This document shows, piece by piece, positions 15,751 to 22,423 of a stretch of 26,320 nt of DNA. The stretch is from DATESZ01 sp035283845 (GTDB lineage Bacteria; Desulfobacterota; Syntrophia; Syntrophales; JACQWR01): the NCBI GenBank assembly GCA_035283845.1, contig DATESZ010000203.1, positions 1 to 26,320 on the forward strand, written 5' to 3'. The translations under genes were made by a program, and so were the position numbers. Under the pieces are notes generated by a model. The model saw only the letters and a list, made by a program, of their open reading frames with translations. It searched no databases and was not told the DNA's origin. The number at the start of each line of letters is the position of its first letter. Position 1 is the first letter of the stretch.

Positions 15751-15782
15751 TGCAAATGTCCAGCGACATAAGTACATTTGCA
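15751..15782. promoter_or_regulatory. Inverted repeat upstream of relB-like gene, probable TA operator
   Basis: TGCAAATGT (15751-15759) and ACATTTGCA (15774-15782) are perfect 9-bp arms. Inside, ATGTC (15756-15760) can instead pair with GACAT (15765-15769), so two exclusive hairpins are possible. The element ends just before the AAAGGAGGTG ribosome site of the antitoxin, the normal place for an autoregulatory antitoxin operator. A TTGACA at 15701-15706 upstream could be a -35, though no good -10 is seen. Confidence 0.6.
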
Positions 15783-15803
15783 GTACGCAAAGGAGGTGCT
15801 GCC

Positions 15804-16118
15804 ATGCCTAAAAACGCAACCATAACCCTACGGATCGAAGGGGAATTGAAAACGGACTCGGAACGGATTTTCAAACGATTGGGACTTACCACAACCGAGG
15901 CGATAAAGATCTTTTTAAGTGCCGTGCGCAATCGACGGGGGATTCCGTTTCCCGTCCAGTTGGAAGAGCGGCGGGCGGAGGGGGCACCACTCTCTGCTGA
16001 CCGGAAAGCCACCCTTGATGCCATTATGGGAAAATACGCCGATATTACCCCCAGTGAGGAGTTTGCGCGTATAAAGCAGGCAGAGATCGATGATGAAGGG
16101 AGAAAACTGCGCCCATGA
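15804..16118 (+). CDS. RelB/DinJ-family antitoxin
   Basis: 104 residues. The N-terminal ribbon-helix-helix (ATITLRIEGELKTDSERIFK, then LGLTTTEAIKIFLSAVRNRRGIPF) is the RelB/DinJ pattern, including the closing GIPFP. The start at 15804 is fixed by AAAGGAGGTG directly upstream; an earlier in-frame ATG at 15750 lies within the inverted repeat and has no ribosome site. The stop overlaps the start of the downstream PIN-domain toxin (ATGA), the usual arrangement for translational coupling of a toxin-antitoxin operon. The protein should neutralise the toxin by binding and repress its own promoter through the upstream inverted repeat. Pairing of a RelB/DinJ-type antitoxin with a PIN toxin rather than a RelE/YafQ toxin is less usual. 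Confidence 0.88.
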   Translation: MPKNATITLRIEGELKTDSERIFKRLGLTTTEAIKIFLSAVRNRRGIPFPVQLEERRAEGAPLSADRKATLDAIMGKYADITPSEEFARIKQAEIDDEGRKLRP

Positions 16119-16525
16119 TGACCTGTGTCTTGGATGCCTGTGCCCTGATTGCCCTGCTGCGGAACGAACCAGGGGGTGGTGAGGTCCGTTCCCTGCTCGC
16201 CGATGAAGCATGCCGCTGCTTTATCCATGCCGTCAATCTCTGCGAGGTTTACTACGACTGCCTTCGCAACTATGATGAGGCGCAGGCGGATCAGATGCTT
16301 GCCGATCTTACGGTCTGCGGGTTATTGCCACGCGATGATATGGATGTCGGATTCTGGAAAAAGGCAGGACATTTAAAAGCGCGGAGACGTATTTCTCTTG
16401 CCGACGCCTTTGCCGTTACCCTGGCAGAAAGGGAGCAGGCGATTCTGGTTACCTCCGATCACCATGAGTTCGATCCGCTGCTTGCTGCCGGGTCGATGCC
16501 AGTTTGTGTTCGTTTTATCAGGTAG
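16115..16525 (+). CDS. vapC: PIN-domain toxin (VapC-like ribonuclease)
   Basis: 136 residues. The four PIN acidic residues are in place: D7 in VLDACAL, E44 in NLCEVYYD, D97 in SLADAFAV and D115 in VTSDHHEF, so metal-dependent RNase activity is expected, typically against tRNA or rRNA in VapC proteins. The start overlaps the antitoxin stop by 4 nt (ATGA); a second ATG 3 nt on is equally possible. The ~115 bp after it up to the next gene hold no further coding feature. The complete acidic set and coupling to an intact antitoxin suggest a working module in an otherwise decaying stretch. Confidence 0.9.
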   Translation: MMTCVLDACALIALLRNEPGGGEVRSLLADEACRCFIHAVNLCEVYYDCLRNYDEAQADQMLADLTVCGLLPRDDMDVGFWKKAGHLKARRRISLADAFAVTLAEREQAILVTSDHHEFDPLLAAGSMPVCVRFIR

Positions 16526-16640
16526 GCTCAGACTCAACACCCACTTTGGCGGCATCAAATCCGGAAGGAATATTTAGAGTTTGCTTCATGATAAATCGGT
16601 CACCTTTTTTTCTTCTATCTGAAACTATGGAGGTATCACA

Positions 16641-17228
16641 ATGTTTGGAGTAACAAAATTCGAGCCGTGGAAGGGGCCTGCCTATGGGAACGGCACCACG
16701 AACCTGCTCGTTCTTGGCGAGTCTCGGTTCGATGAAGATTTCACCGACAGAAAAATAATTGAGTACCTGATCGGTGGAAACAAACATAGAACATTTACAA
16801 ACTTCGTCCAGGCAGCCCTTTCAAAGCGATACTGGGAGGAAGGGTATGATCCGTTCGTTTTTTGGGACAAGGTTCTCTTCTACAACTACCTCACTACTTT
16901 CTATCCAGGAGAAGCACGAGTTCCCCCCAGCTCGGATCAACGCGAAGATCCTCAGAATCGAAAGATTCTGCGAAGTGTGCTGCAGAAATACAAGCCGTCT
17001 CATTGCATCGTCTGGGGATGCGAAAACTGGGATACCATTGCAGTAGAGGGTGAGTGTTGGAGTCCGGAATGGCCCATCCCTGGGCTTGCGGATCCGCACA
17101 ACTACCGTTCGGTAGTCGTTGACAATCACCCAACACTGTTTTCGTATATTAATCATCCCTCTTCTATTGGTTTCTCCTTCGAAAGGTGGGGTGCGGTAAT
17201 CGCGGCTTTCGTTGCTCTCAGGACTTAA
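16641..17228 (+). CDS. Hypothetical protein, possibly uracil-DNA-glycosylase-like fold
   Basis: 195 residues; ATG 16641 with TGGAGGT 7 nt upstream. Not a family I can name with certainty. The layout LLVLGESRFDED near the N-terminus (residues ~22-33), a central strand SHCIVWGCENWD, and YINHPSSIGFSFERWG near the C-terminus resembles the order of motifs in uracil-DNA-glycosylase-superfamily proteins (an N-terminal GxxP/GES strand and a C-terminal HPS loop). The canonical water-activating Asp and Phe-stacking motif cannot be placed, so this is only a fold-level suggestion. It stands alone between the toxin-antitoxin pair and a convergent WYL gene, consistent with accessory or defence-island cargo. 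Confidence 0.7.
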   Translation: MFGVTKFEPWKGPAYGNGTTNLLVLGESRFDEDFTDRKIIEYLIGGNKHRTFTNFVQAALSKRYWEEGYDPFVFWDKVLFYNYLTTFYPGEARVPPSSDQREDPQNRKILRSVLQKYKPSHCIVWGCENWDTIAVEGECWSPEWPIPGLADPHNYRSVVVDNHPTLFSYINHPSSIGFSFERWGAVIAAFVALRT

Positions 17229-17259
17229 GGCTATTAACAATTAGCAGTTGTTCTCACTA

Positions 17260-18039
17260 TTAACCAATAGCGTAAAGCATATTCATAGACTTGATTCTCG
17301 TAATGATTTCGTTAATCAAGTGTTCCGGCTTTATTAGCCACGCCTCTTCTCCAAACCAAAGAAGCCAGGAAATTACCTCCGGTTCCGATGATGCGGTGAA
17401 TTCCAGGAAAATCTTGCTTTTCCCGGCCTTCTTGATTTTCTGATCTGGGCTCCAGATCCTTTCTAAAACATATTTTGCCGCCCAACCGGTAAACTCGACT
17501 TCAACCTTGAATGCCTCGTCTTTTATGATCCCGAAGTTCTGATTGTAGACCTTCTCAAAATCATAATCCTGGGGATATTCGTAAACGGCATCGGTCATCT
17601 CCACCTTCCTGATACGATGAACGGCCAGAAGAGGATCAAATTCCATCCCCTTGCCTTTCCTTCCCTCCGCCATATGGATCCTGGCATGAAGGTAGATCGT
17701 ATCCTTATGAGAAAAAAGCTTCAGCGGCATGATGGCATATGTCTTGGGTTTCGTTTCCATGATCGCCTGATAAACGATCTTGCAAACCTTCTTCTGCTTC
17801 ATGGCCTCAATCAGGGTGTGAATCGTATCATGATGAGGCGTATAGTCGATCGTACCCGGACGATAGGAGGAAAAGAACGGAGCAGACGCACCGCTCTTCT
17901 GTCCGGAAGCCAAGGCATGGCTCTTGACGAGGGTATTGGTCGCTTCCATAAAAAGCTGTTTACCGAAAAAGAGGAGCTTGACAAACAGGCTGATTAGCTT
18001 TTCACCATAGCTCATATAAATATCCTGCTTTTTACCCAT
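17260..18039 (-). CDS. WYL-domain protein lacking the HTH (internally deleted)
   Basis: 259 residues from ATG 18039; the frame opens further upstream (18150) but without homology or a ribosome site. The WYL domain and its C-terminal extension look complete: HTLIEAMKQKKVCKIVYQAI, LFSHKDTIYLHARI, DPLLAVHRIRKVEMTD, then a C-terminal SPDQKIKK...EFTASSEPEVISWLLWFGEEAWLIKPEHL. Before it, SYGEKLISLFVKLLFFGKQ is the usual start of the winged-helix domain, but the text jumps directly to an inter-domain segment (KSHAL), leaving no room for the recognition helix; about 100 residues seem to be missing in frame. The product could not bind DNA in the usual way, though it might still sense ligand or act as a dominant partner. 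It is divergent from the truncated DUF2779 gene, which it may once have regulated. Confidence 0.75.
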   Translation of the reverse strand: MGKKQDIYMSYGEKLISLFVKLLFFGKQLFMEATNTLVKSHALASGQKSGASAPFFSSYRPGTIDYTPHHDTIHTLIEAMKQKKVCKIVYQAIMETKPKTYAIMPLKLFSHKDTIYLHARIHMAEGRKGKGMEFDPLLAVHRIRKVEMTDAVYEYPQDYDFEKVYNQNFGIIKDEAFKVEVEFTGWAAKYVLERIWSPDQKIKKAGKSKIFLEFTASSEPEVISWLLWFGEEAWLIKPEHLINEIITRIKSMNMLYAIG

Positions 18040-18221
18040 TTTGCCCACCCCGAAAAAAATTATTTCAATCATGCCGCCATGTGGAACGATATCATGGTAT
18101 TGTAGAGTCGTAAAGCATATTTCACGAAAGGAATCATATGTCCGGTACATGGCGGGACTTTGTGTTGATATTTAAGGACGATTATCTGATGATAGAACTT
18201 ACGAAGAAGGGAGATGAGAAT

Positions 18222-18961
18222 ATGTCGGTTCATAAAAACGGTAAGGAAGCTGATTTCTATCTCAGCAAAAGCCTTTTTGTTCGTGGCGTACGGTGTCACA
18301 AATCCCTGTATCTCCATAAATACAGGCCGGAGCTGAAAGACGAGGTGTCGGAGGAGACGGAAAAACGCTTTGAGGCAGGCTATGAAATCGGCGACTTGGC
18401 ACAGGGCCTTTTCCCCGGCGGTTTGCTGGTTCCGTATGATGGGCTTTCGCACGCGGAGCAGATCGAAATGACTGCCTCCCTGATTGCCCAGGGTCGCAAG
18501 ACTATTTATGAAGCCACTTTCTTTTACAATGGTGTTTTTATCAAGGCCGATATCATCCACCGCGGAGATGATGGATGGGATGTCTATGAGGTCAAGGCTT
18601 CAACGGAAGTTAAAGATTACCATCTCGATGATGCCTCTGTTCAATACTATGTCATATCCGGTACGGGATTGCCCATATCCAGGGTATTCGTCGTGCACGT
18701 CAATAATCAGTACGTCCGACAGGGCGAAATCGAAGTGAATAAACTCTTCCATAAGGAAGATATCACGGCTATCGCCAAAGAGAAGCAGACCTTCATTGTG
18801 GAGGAAATTGAAAGACAAAGGGTAATGCTGAAAGGAGAGGAGCCGGTCATCGATATCGGTCCCCACTGTGAACAATTTTATCCTTGTGACTTTATCGGTC
18901 ACTGCTGGAATACTGCAAGCTTGATACCCTGGCCATGGTAAAGATTCTGGAGTGCTTGTAA
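18222..18961 (+). pseudogene. DUF2779 protein, internally deleted and frameshifted
   Basis: The ATG at 18222 (GGGAGAT upstream) opens a 239-codon frame whose first ~225 residues match the N-terminal half of DUF2779 proteins: a Cas4-like PD-(D/E)XK region with SKSLFVRGVRCHKSLYLHKY, IKADII, VYEVKAST and YHLDDASVQYYV, and iron-sulfur-type cysteines in CEQFYPCDFIGHCW. Immediately after HCW the reading changes: in the next frame 18908-18961 encodes EYCKLDTLAMVKILECL and a stop, which is the extreme C-terminus of the same family. The roughly 250-residue DUF2779 domain between has been lost by a deletion that is not a multiple of three. In frame the product ends in an unrelated tail at 18941. The nuclease core residues remain, so a truncated nuclease-like product is conceivable, but I call it a pseudogene. 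Confidence 0.75.
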
Positions 18962-18997
18962 CCATGGGGCCATCAATTGAGATTAGGCAACTAAGAC

Positions 18998-19976
18998 ATG
19001 GAAACGCAGGACTATTCATTGATTATACCGAAAAAGACAAAGATTAGAATCATTGCCATTGGTGGCGGCGGAAATAATGTTTTGAATACCATGCTTGCAA
19101 AGGATTGGAAAGATGTCGATTGCATCGCGGCTAATACCGATATGCAATCGCTGGAACGATCTGACGCAAAGATCAAGATCCTCCTTAGCAAAAAGACAAC
19201 GGGTGGTATGGGAACAGGTTCAAACCCTGTGATAGGCGGAAAAGCTGCCCTGGAATCCCGTGATGAAATCAGAGCAATACTGAAAGGCTCGGAGATGGTT
19301 ATCATCTTGACTTGCCTGGGAGGAGGGACCGGAACTGGAGGCGCCCCAGTCGTAGCAGAGATCGCTGAGGAAGTGGGCGTTAAAGTAATCGCCGTCGTAT
19401 CCACTCCCTTTACCTTCGAGGGCACAAGACGACGTGAAGAGGCCGAAGCAGGATTAACGGCATTAAGGGACAAAGTTGACTCTATCATCGTTATCCACAG
19501 CGAGAGGATATTGATGTCGCTTGGAACAAACACCACGCTTTTGCAGGCATTAGAGGAGGTTGATTGGTTGATGAGCTTGGCGGTGGGTTGTGTTGCCGGT
19601 ATCTTTTCTCCGTTTGGCCTTGTAGCTGCTAATGTGGCCAATATTAATAATATGCTGTTGGCCAGTTACATAGCCGGTTTAGGTTTTGGATCGGCAGCCG
19701 GCGAGGAACGGGCAATAATGGCCCTGAAAAACGCCATGACATCAACCCCACCTTGCCGGTCATGCCATCGGCTCTTCCTGCGGCATACTCGTTGGTATTT
19801 CCGGACCTACCGATCTCCGTTTATCGGAGGTCCATGAAGTCATCCATATGATCCGGGATGTAGCCTGTGTAAATTCACACATCGCCTGCGGTGCCGTCGT
19901 CGATGAAAAGGTGGGGGATAGTGCTTGGATCACTATCATTCTTTTCAACAAGCCATGTTTTCATTGCACTGGATAA
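18998..19976 (+). pseudogene. FtsZ paralogue with altered T7 loop, frameshifted
   Basis: Tubulin/FtsZ homologue. The GTP-binding half is well kept: GGGGNNVLNTM (T1), NTDMQSL (T3 area), the tubulin signature GGGTGTGGAPVVAE (T4) and PFTFEGTRR. The T7 loop, where FtsZ has the catalytic pair NVDFAD, reads AANVANINN; both aspartates align with asparagines. The uninterrupted frame ends at 19839, but from 19758 the next frame continues the family with GHAIGSSCGILVGISG, then TDLRLSEVHEV and DSAWITIILFN, to a stop at 19974-19976. One extra base between about 19740 and 19758, perhaps in the CCCC at 19746-19749, explains this. Even if repaired (~326 codons), it lacks the C-terminal linker and peptide that bind FtsA/ZipA. 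It is not in a dcw cluster, so it is not the main division gene. Confidence 0.78.
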
Positions 19977-20009
19977 ACTAAGAGAAGAAGGGAGGAAATA
20001 ATAAGGGAA

Positions 20010-20696
20010 TTATATTCTTTTTCTCCAGACTCTGGTCTCTCCCAGGGGTTTGGCGGCTTTCCTTTCGAATCGCCTTGGTTCCGCCGCGGTCTTATTTCTT
20101 TCTCCTCCCCCTGTTCGATGCTTTTCCTGCACAGGCGTGTCTCTCCCCTGTCGGCTTCGGTCCCACTTACCTTCCGAGTGGGCAGCGTTGGGTTTATCAT
20201 AGCTCCTGCCTGCCACTTGTCTTTCCTTCGGGAATACCCTTTTCCTTTTTTCAGCATCGCCGGCGGAAACCGGTCGGGATAAGGTGTCGGCCGCTTTTTT
20301 ATATTCCGCCTCCACCGTGATGGAGATCCCCCCGCGTACGGCAAATGCTGCCATTACCTTGCACCAGCGCGGCGCCATGGTTTTTACCAGGTCATCCAGA
20401 ATGGTGTTGGTTGCATGTTCGTGAAAAGCGCCCTCGTTGCGGAAAGAGGCAAGATAGAGTTTAAGCGATTTGGATTCAACGATGGATTTGTCGGGGATGT
20501 ATTGAATGGTTATCCTGGCAAAATCGGGTTGAGCGGTCATGGGGCACAGACAAGTGAATTCTTCCGTCTGCAGTGTGACCATGTAGTCGCGATCCGGATG
20601 GTGGTTGGGAAAAACTTCCAGTTTTTTCGATGGCCCGGCATCTTTGCCAAGTATGGTTAAGCTGTCAAGATCAGATGCTTCCGTAATTTCCGACAA
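20010..20696 (-). CDS. queF: NADPH-dependent 7-cyano-7-deazaguanine (preQ0) reductase with basic tail
   Basis: 228 residues. Residues 1-133 are a unimodular QueF, which reduces preQ0 nitrile to the preQ1 amine for queuosine in tRNA. Key residues: nucleophilic C51 in CLCPMTAQPDFA, proton donor D58, and substrate residues H92-E93 in NEGAFHEHATN, plus ESKSLKLYLASFRN. GGISITVEAEY marks the normal end of the family. From ~134 to 228 there is a ~95-residue tail rich in Lys, Arg, Glu and Gly with few hydrophobics (KRKRVFPKERQ, RRFERKAAK), probably disordered and strongly basic. It is convergent with the FtsZ pseudogene and divergent from the HD gene. No preQ1 riboswitch is apparent upstream. Enzyme call firm; the role of the tail is unknown, perhaps nucleic-acid binding. 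Confidence 0.93.
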   Translation of the reverse strand: MSEITEASDLDSLTILGKDAGPSKKLEVFPNHHPDRDYMVTLQTEEFTCLCPMTAQPDFARITIQYIPDKSIVESKSLKLYLASFRNEGAFHEHATNTILDDLVKTMAPRWCKVMAAFAVRGGISITVEAEYKKAADTLSRPVSAGDAEKRKRVFPKERQVAGRSYDKPNAAHSEGKWDRSRQGRDTPVQEKHRTGGGERNKTAAEPRRFERKAAKPLGETRVWRKRI

Positions 20697-20884
20697 TTAT
20701 ACTCTTCTCCAATCCGGTTTTTTATCTTCAGTTATGTCAATCAAGACCGGCACCCGTTAGGCGTGCTATTCAAGTCGCAATAATTCTATTAAATTCATGG
20801 TTTATATTATAGGCATTTTTTTCTAATTACAACAAAAAAATGGACTTTTTCGACACAGCGTTCGGGATAGGGGAAAGACCAGAA

Positions 20885-20913
20885 TTATTAAGATTTGATA
20901 TTTTCTCTATAAT
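20885..20913 (+). promoter_or_regulatory. Possible promoter for the HD-domain gene
   Basis: A perfect TATAAT (20908-20913) lies 17 bp after TTATTA (20885-20890), a weak -35. The predicted transcript would start about 10 nt before ATG 20930, implying a near-leaderless mRNA or use of the later in-frame ATG at 20969. Confidence 0.4.
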
Positions 20914-20929
20914 ATTGTAGAGATGGCAT

Positions 20930-22345
20930 ATGAAAGCGAAACGCGAATATTCCAGCGTATATAAAGGCATGGCGCTGATTGCCGATCCAATATACCACTA
21001 TGCCTCTTTTACCGTGCCGACGTCTGATTTCCCTTCGGAAAAGACGGAGAAGGAAATTATCGATTCTCCCTGGGTTCAGAGACTGCGTCGTATTTACCAG
21101 CTTCAGAGCGCCAGGTGGGTCTATCCGGCCGCCGAGCACACCCGTTTCCAGCACTCCCTCGGCACCATGCACATGGCCGGGGAATTTGGAAAACATCTTT
21201 ACCCCAGCCTGCGCGAGGTATGCAGGGATGTCCCTTCTTTAAACTACGTAGAGGAACTCCTCAGGATAGCGGGGCTTCTTCACGATGTGGGGCATGGTCC
21301 CTACGGCCATTTCTTTGACGACAATTTTCTCGGCAGGTATAACCTGAACCATGAAGTTCTTGGGCAACTGATAATCACCAGGAAATTGGGCAGAATCATA
21401 AGCAATATCGGGAGAAGTCCGACCGGTTCTTTTACTGATGATGAACGGCTGGATCCGAAGCAGGTTGCTCTTTTAATGAAGATGCCAGCCGTAAGCGACG
21501 TTAAGCACCCGAGATGGCTGCAGCTTCTGCGGCAGCTCTTTTCCGGCATTTACACCGTGGATAATCTTGATTATGTCCAAAGAGACGCATATATGACCGG
21601 GTTTTCCCTGGATATTGTTGATATTGCGAGACTGCGTTTTTATACTTTCTTTACCGGAAACGGCCTTACCCTTCATCAGGCCGGTATTTCCGCCCTGAGC
21701 CGTTTTCTGAATGCCAGACTGAACCTCTATACAAACGTATATTTTCATAGAACCACCAGGGCGCTTGATCTGCATCTGCGGGAAATATTTCATGATACCA
21801 TGAACATCATTTTTCCGAAAAACCCTCTCGAGGCCCTGGATGATTATCAGAATCTTGACGAATGGCATTTGTTTCATGAAGTCCAAAAGTGGGGGGAAGA
21901 CAGTGATCCGAAGAAGAGAAAGCTTGGCCAGGAATGGGCGAAACTCCACAACCGGGAGGTTCAGTGGAAAATGTCCTTTTCCGCTGAAATTTCCATAGCT
22001 CAAATCCCCCGAGGCGTCGCTTTTTCACGCGCTAAAGATTATGAAGATCGTGTCCGGGAGTATCTTCCCAAATCTCTGAAGAAATTAAAATTTTGCGTTG
22101 ACCTGGCCACACAGGATCCACGTCCGCTTAATCCTATGGCGGAAACGGAAAAAAGGATAAATATCTTTAACCCTGCTACCGGGCAAACTTCGCCGGAGCC
22201 CTTGCGGGATATATACAGGTTTATACCCGCCAGAGTCGTGCACTTTCGGGTATTTTCACTGAGTCACGATCATGATGAAGAGCTTACAAAAGCCGCGGAA
22301 AAGGTTTTAGGCAACCTGGAGGATGGAGTGAAAACCAACATTTGA
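20930..22345 (+). CDS. HD-superfamily phosphohydrolase (COG1078, dNTPase-like)
   Basis: 471 residues. The HD-domain metal site is visible: H75 in HTRFQHSLG, H118-D119 in LLHDVGHGPYGH, and a later Asp in TVDNLDYVQRDAYMTG (about residue 212). These motifs, with IYQLQSARWVYPAAEHTRFQHS, are typical of the COG1078 group related to dGTPases and SAMHD1. Members hydrolyse dNTPs or other phosphoesters, so the activity is probable but not certain. The C-terminal ~150 residues are less conserved. Ribosome binding at ATG 20930 is weak (AGAGATGG); M14 at 20969 is an alternative. The next gene, 78 bp on, encodes the anaerobic ribonucleotide reductase, so a role in setting dNTP pools is a reasonable inference. 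Confidence 0.88.
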   Translation: MKAKREYSSVYKGMALIADPIYHYASFTVPTSDFPSEKTEKEIIDSPWVQRLRRIYQLQSARWVYPAAEHTRFQHSLGTMHMAGEFGKHLYPSLREVCRDVPSLNYVEELLRIAGLLHDVGHGPYGHFFDDNFLGRYNLNHEVLGQLIITRKLGRIISNIGRSPTGSFTDDERLDPKQVALLMKMPAVSDVKHPRWLQLLRQLFSGIYTVDNLDYVQRDAYMTGFSLDIVDIARLRFYTFFTGNGLTLHQAGISALSRFLNARLNLYTNVYFHRTTRALDLHLREIFHDTMNIIFPKNPLEALDDYQNLDEWHLFHEVQKWGEDSDPKKRKLGQEWAKLHNREVQWKMSFSAEISIAQIPRGVAFSRAKDYEDRVREYLPKSLKKLKFCVDLATQDPRPLNPMAETEKRINIFNPATGQTSPEPLRDIYRFIPARVVHFRVFSLSHDHDEELTKAAEKVLGNLEDGVKTNI

Positions 22346-22381
22346 CGGCTTGGTAAAAAGCATTAAAAATTCCCCTTCAGT

Positions 22382-22397
22382 CCCCTTTACAAAGGGG
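22382..22397. repeat. Short GC-rich hairpin between HD and nrdD genes
   Basis: CCCCTTT (22382-22388) and AAAGGGG (22391-22397) are perfect 7-bp arms around AC. Together with the upstream CCCCTTCAGT it resembles short dispersed hairpins with CCCCTTT/AAAGGGG arms seen in many genomes. No U-tract follows, so a terminator is not supported; it may mark a repeat insertion inside the operon. Confidence 0.5.
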
Positions 22398-22423
22398 CAT
22401 CCTTACCACAGGTATTCAGGAAG

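Noticed and set aside
17229..17265. Direct repeat CTATTAAC (17231-17238 and 17257-17264) as an attachment site.
   Set aside because: Too short, AT-rich, and not linked to an integrase or tRNA gene.
18998..19976. The FtsZ homologue as the main cell-division gene.
   Set aside because: It is outside a division cluster, has the T7 aspartates replaced, lacks the C-terminal peptide and is frameshifted.
19961..20344. 127-residue alternative frame over the QueF tail.
   Set aside because: The Arg/Lys richness is a shadow of the same purine-rich strand; the QueF frame is continuous with the enzyme domain.
20697..20929. preQ1 riboswitch upstream of queF.
   Set aside because: No preQ1-I type hairpin with an A-rich tail and C-rich loop could be found on the minus strand, only a loose CCGGT/ACCGG repeat.
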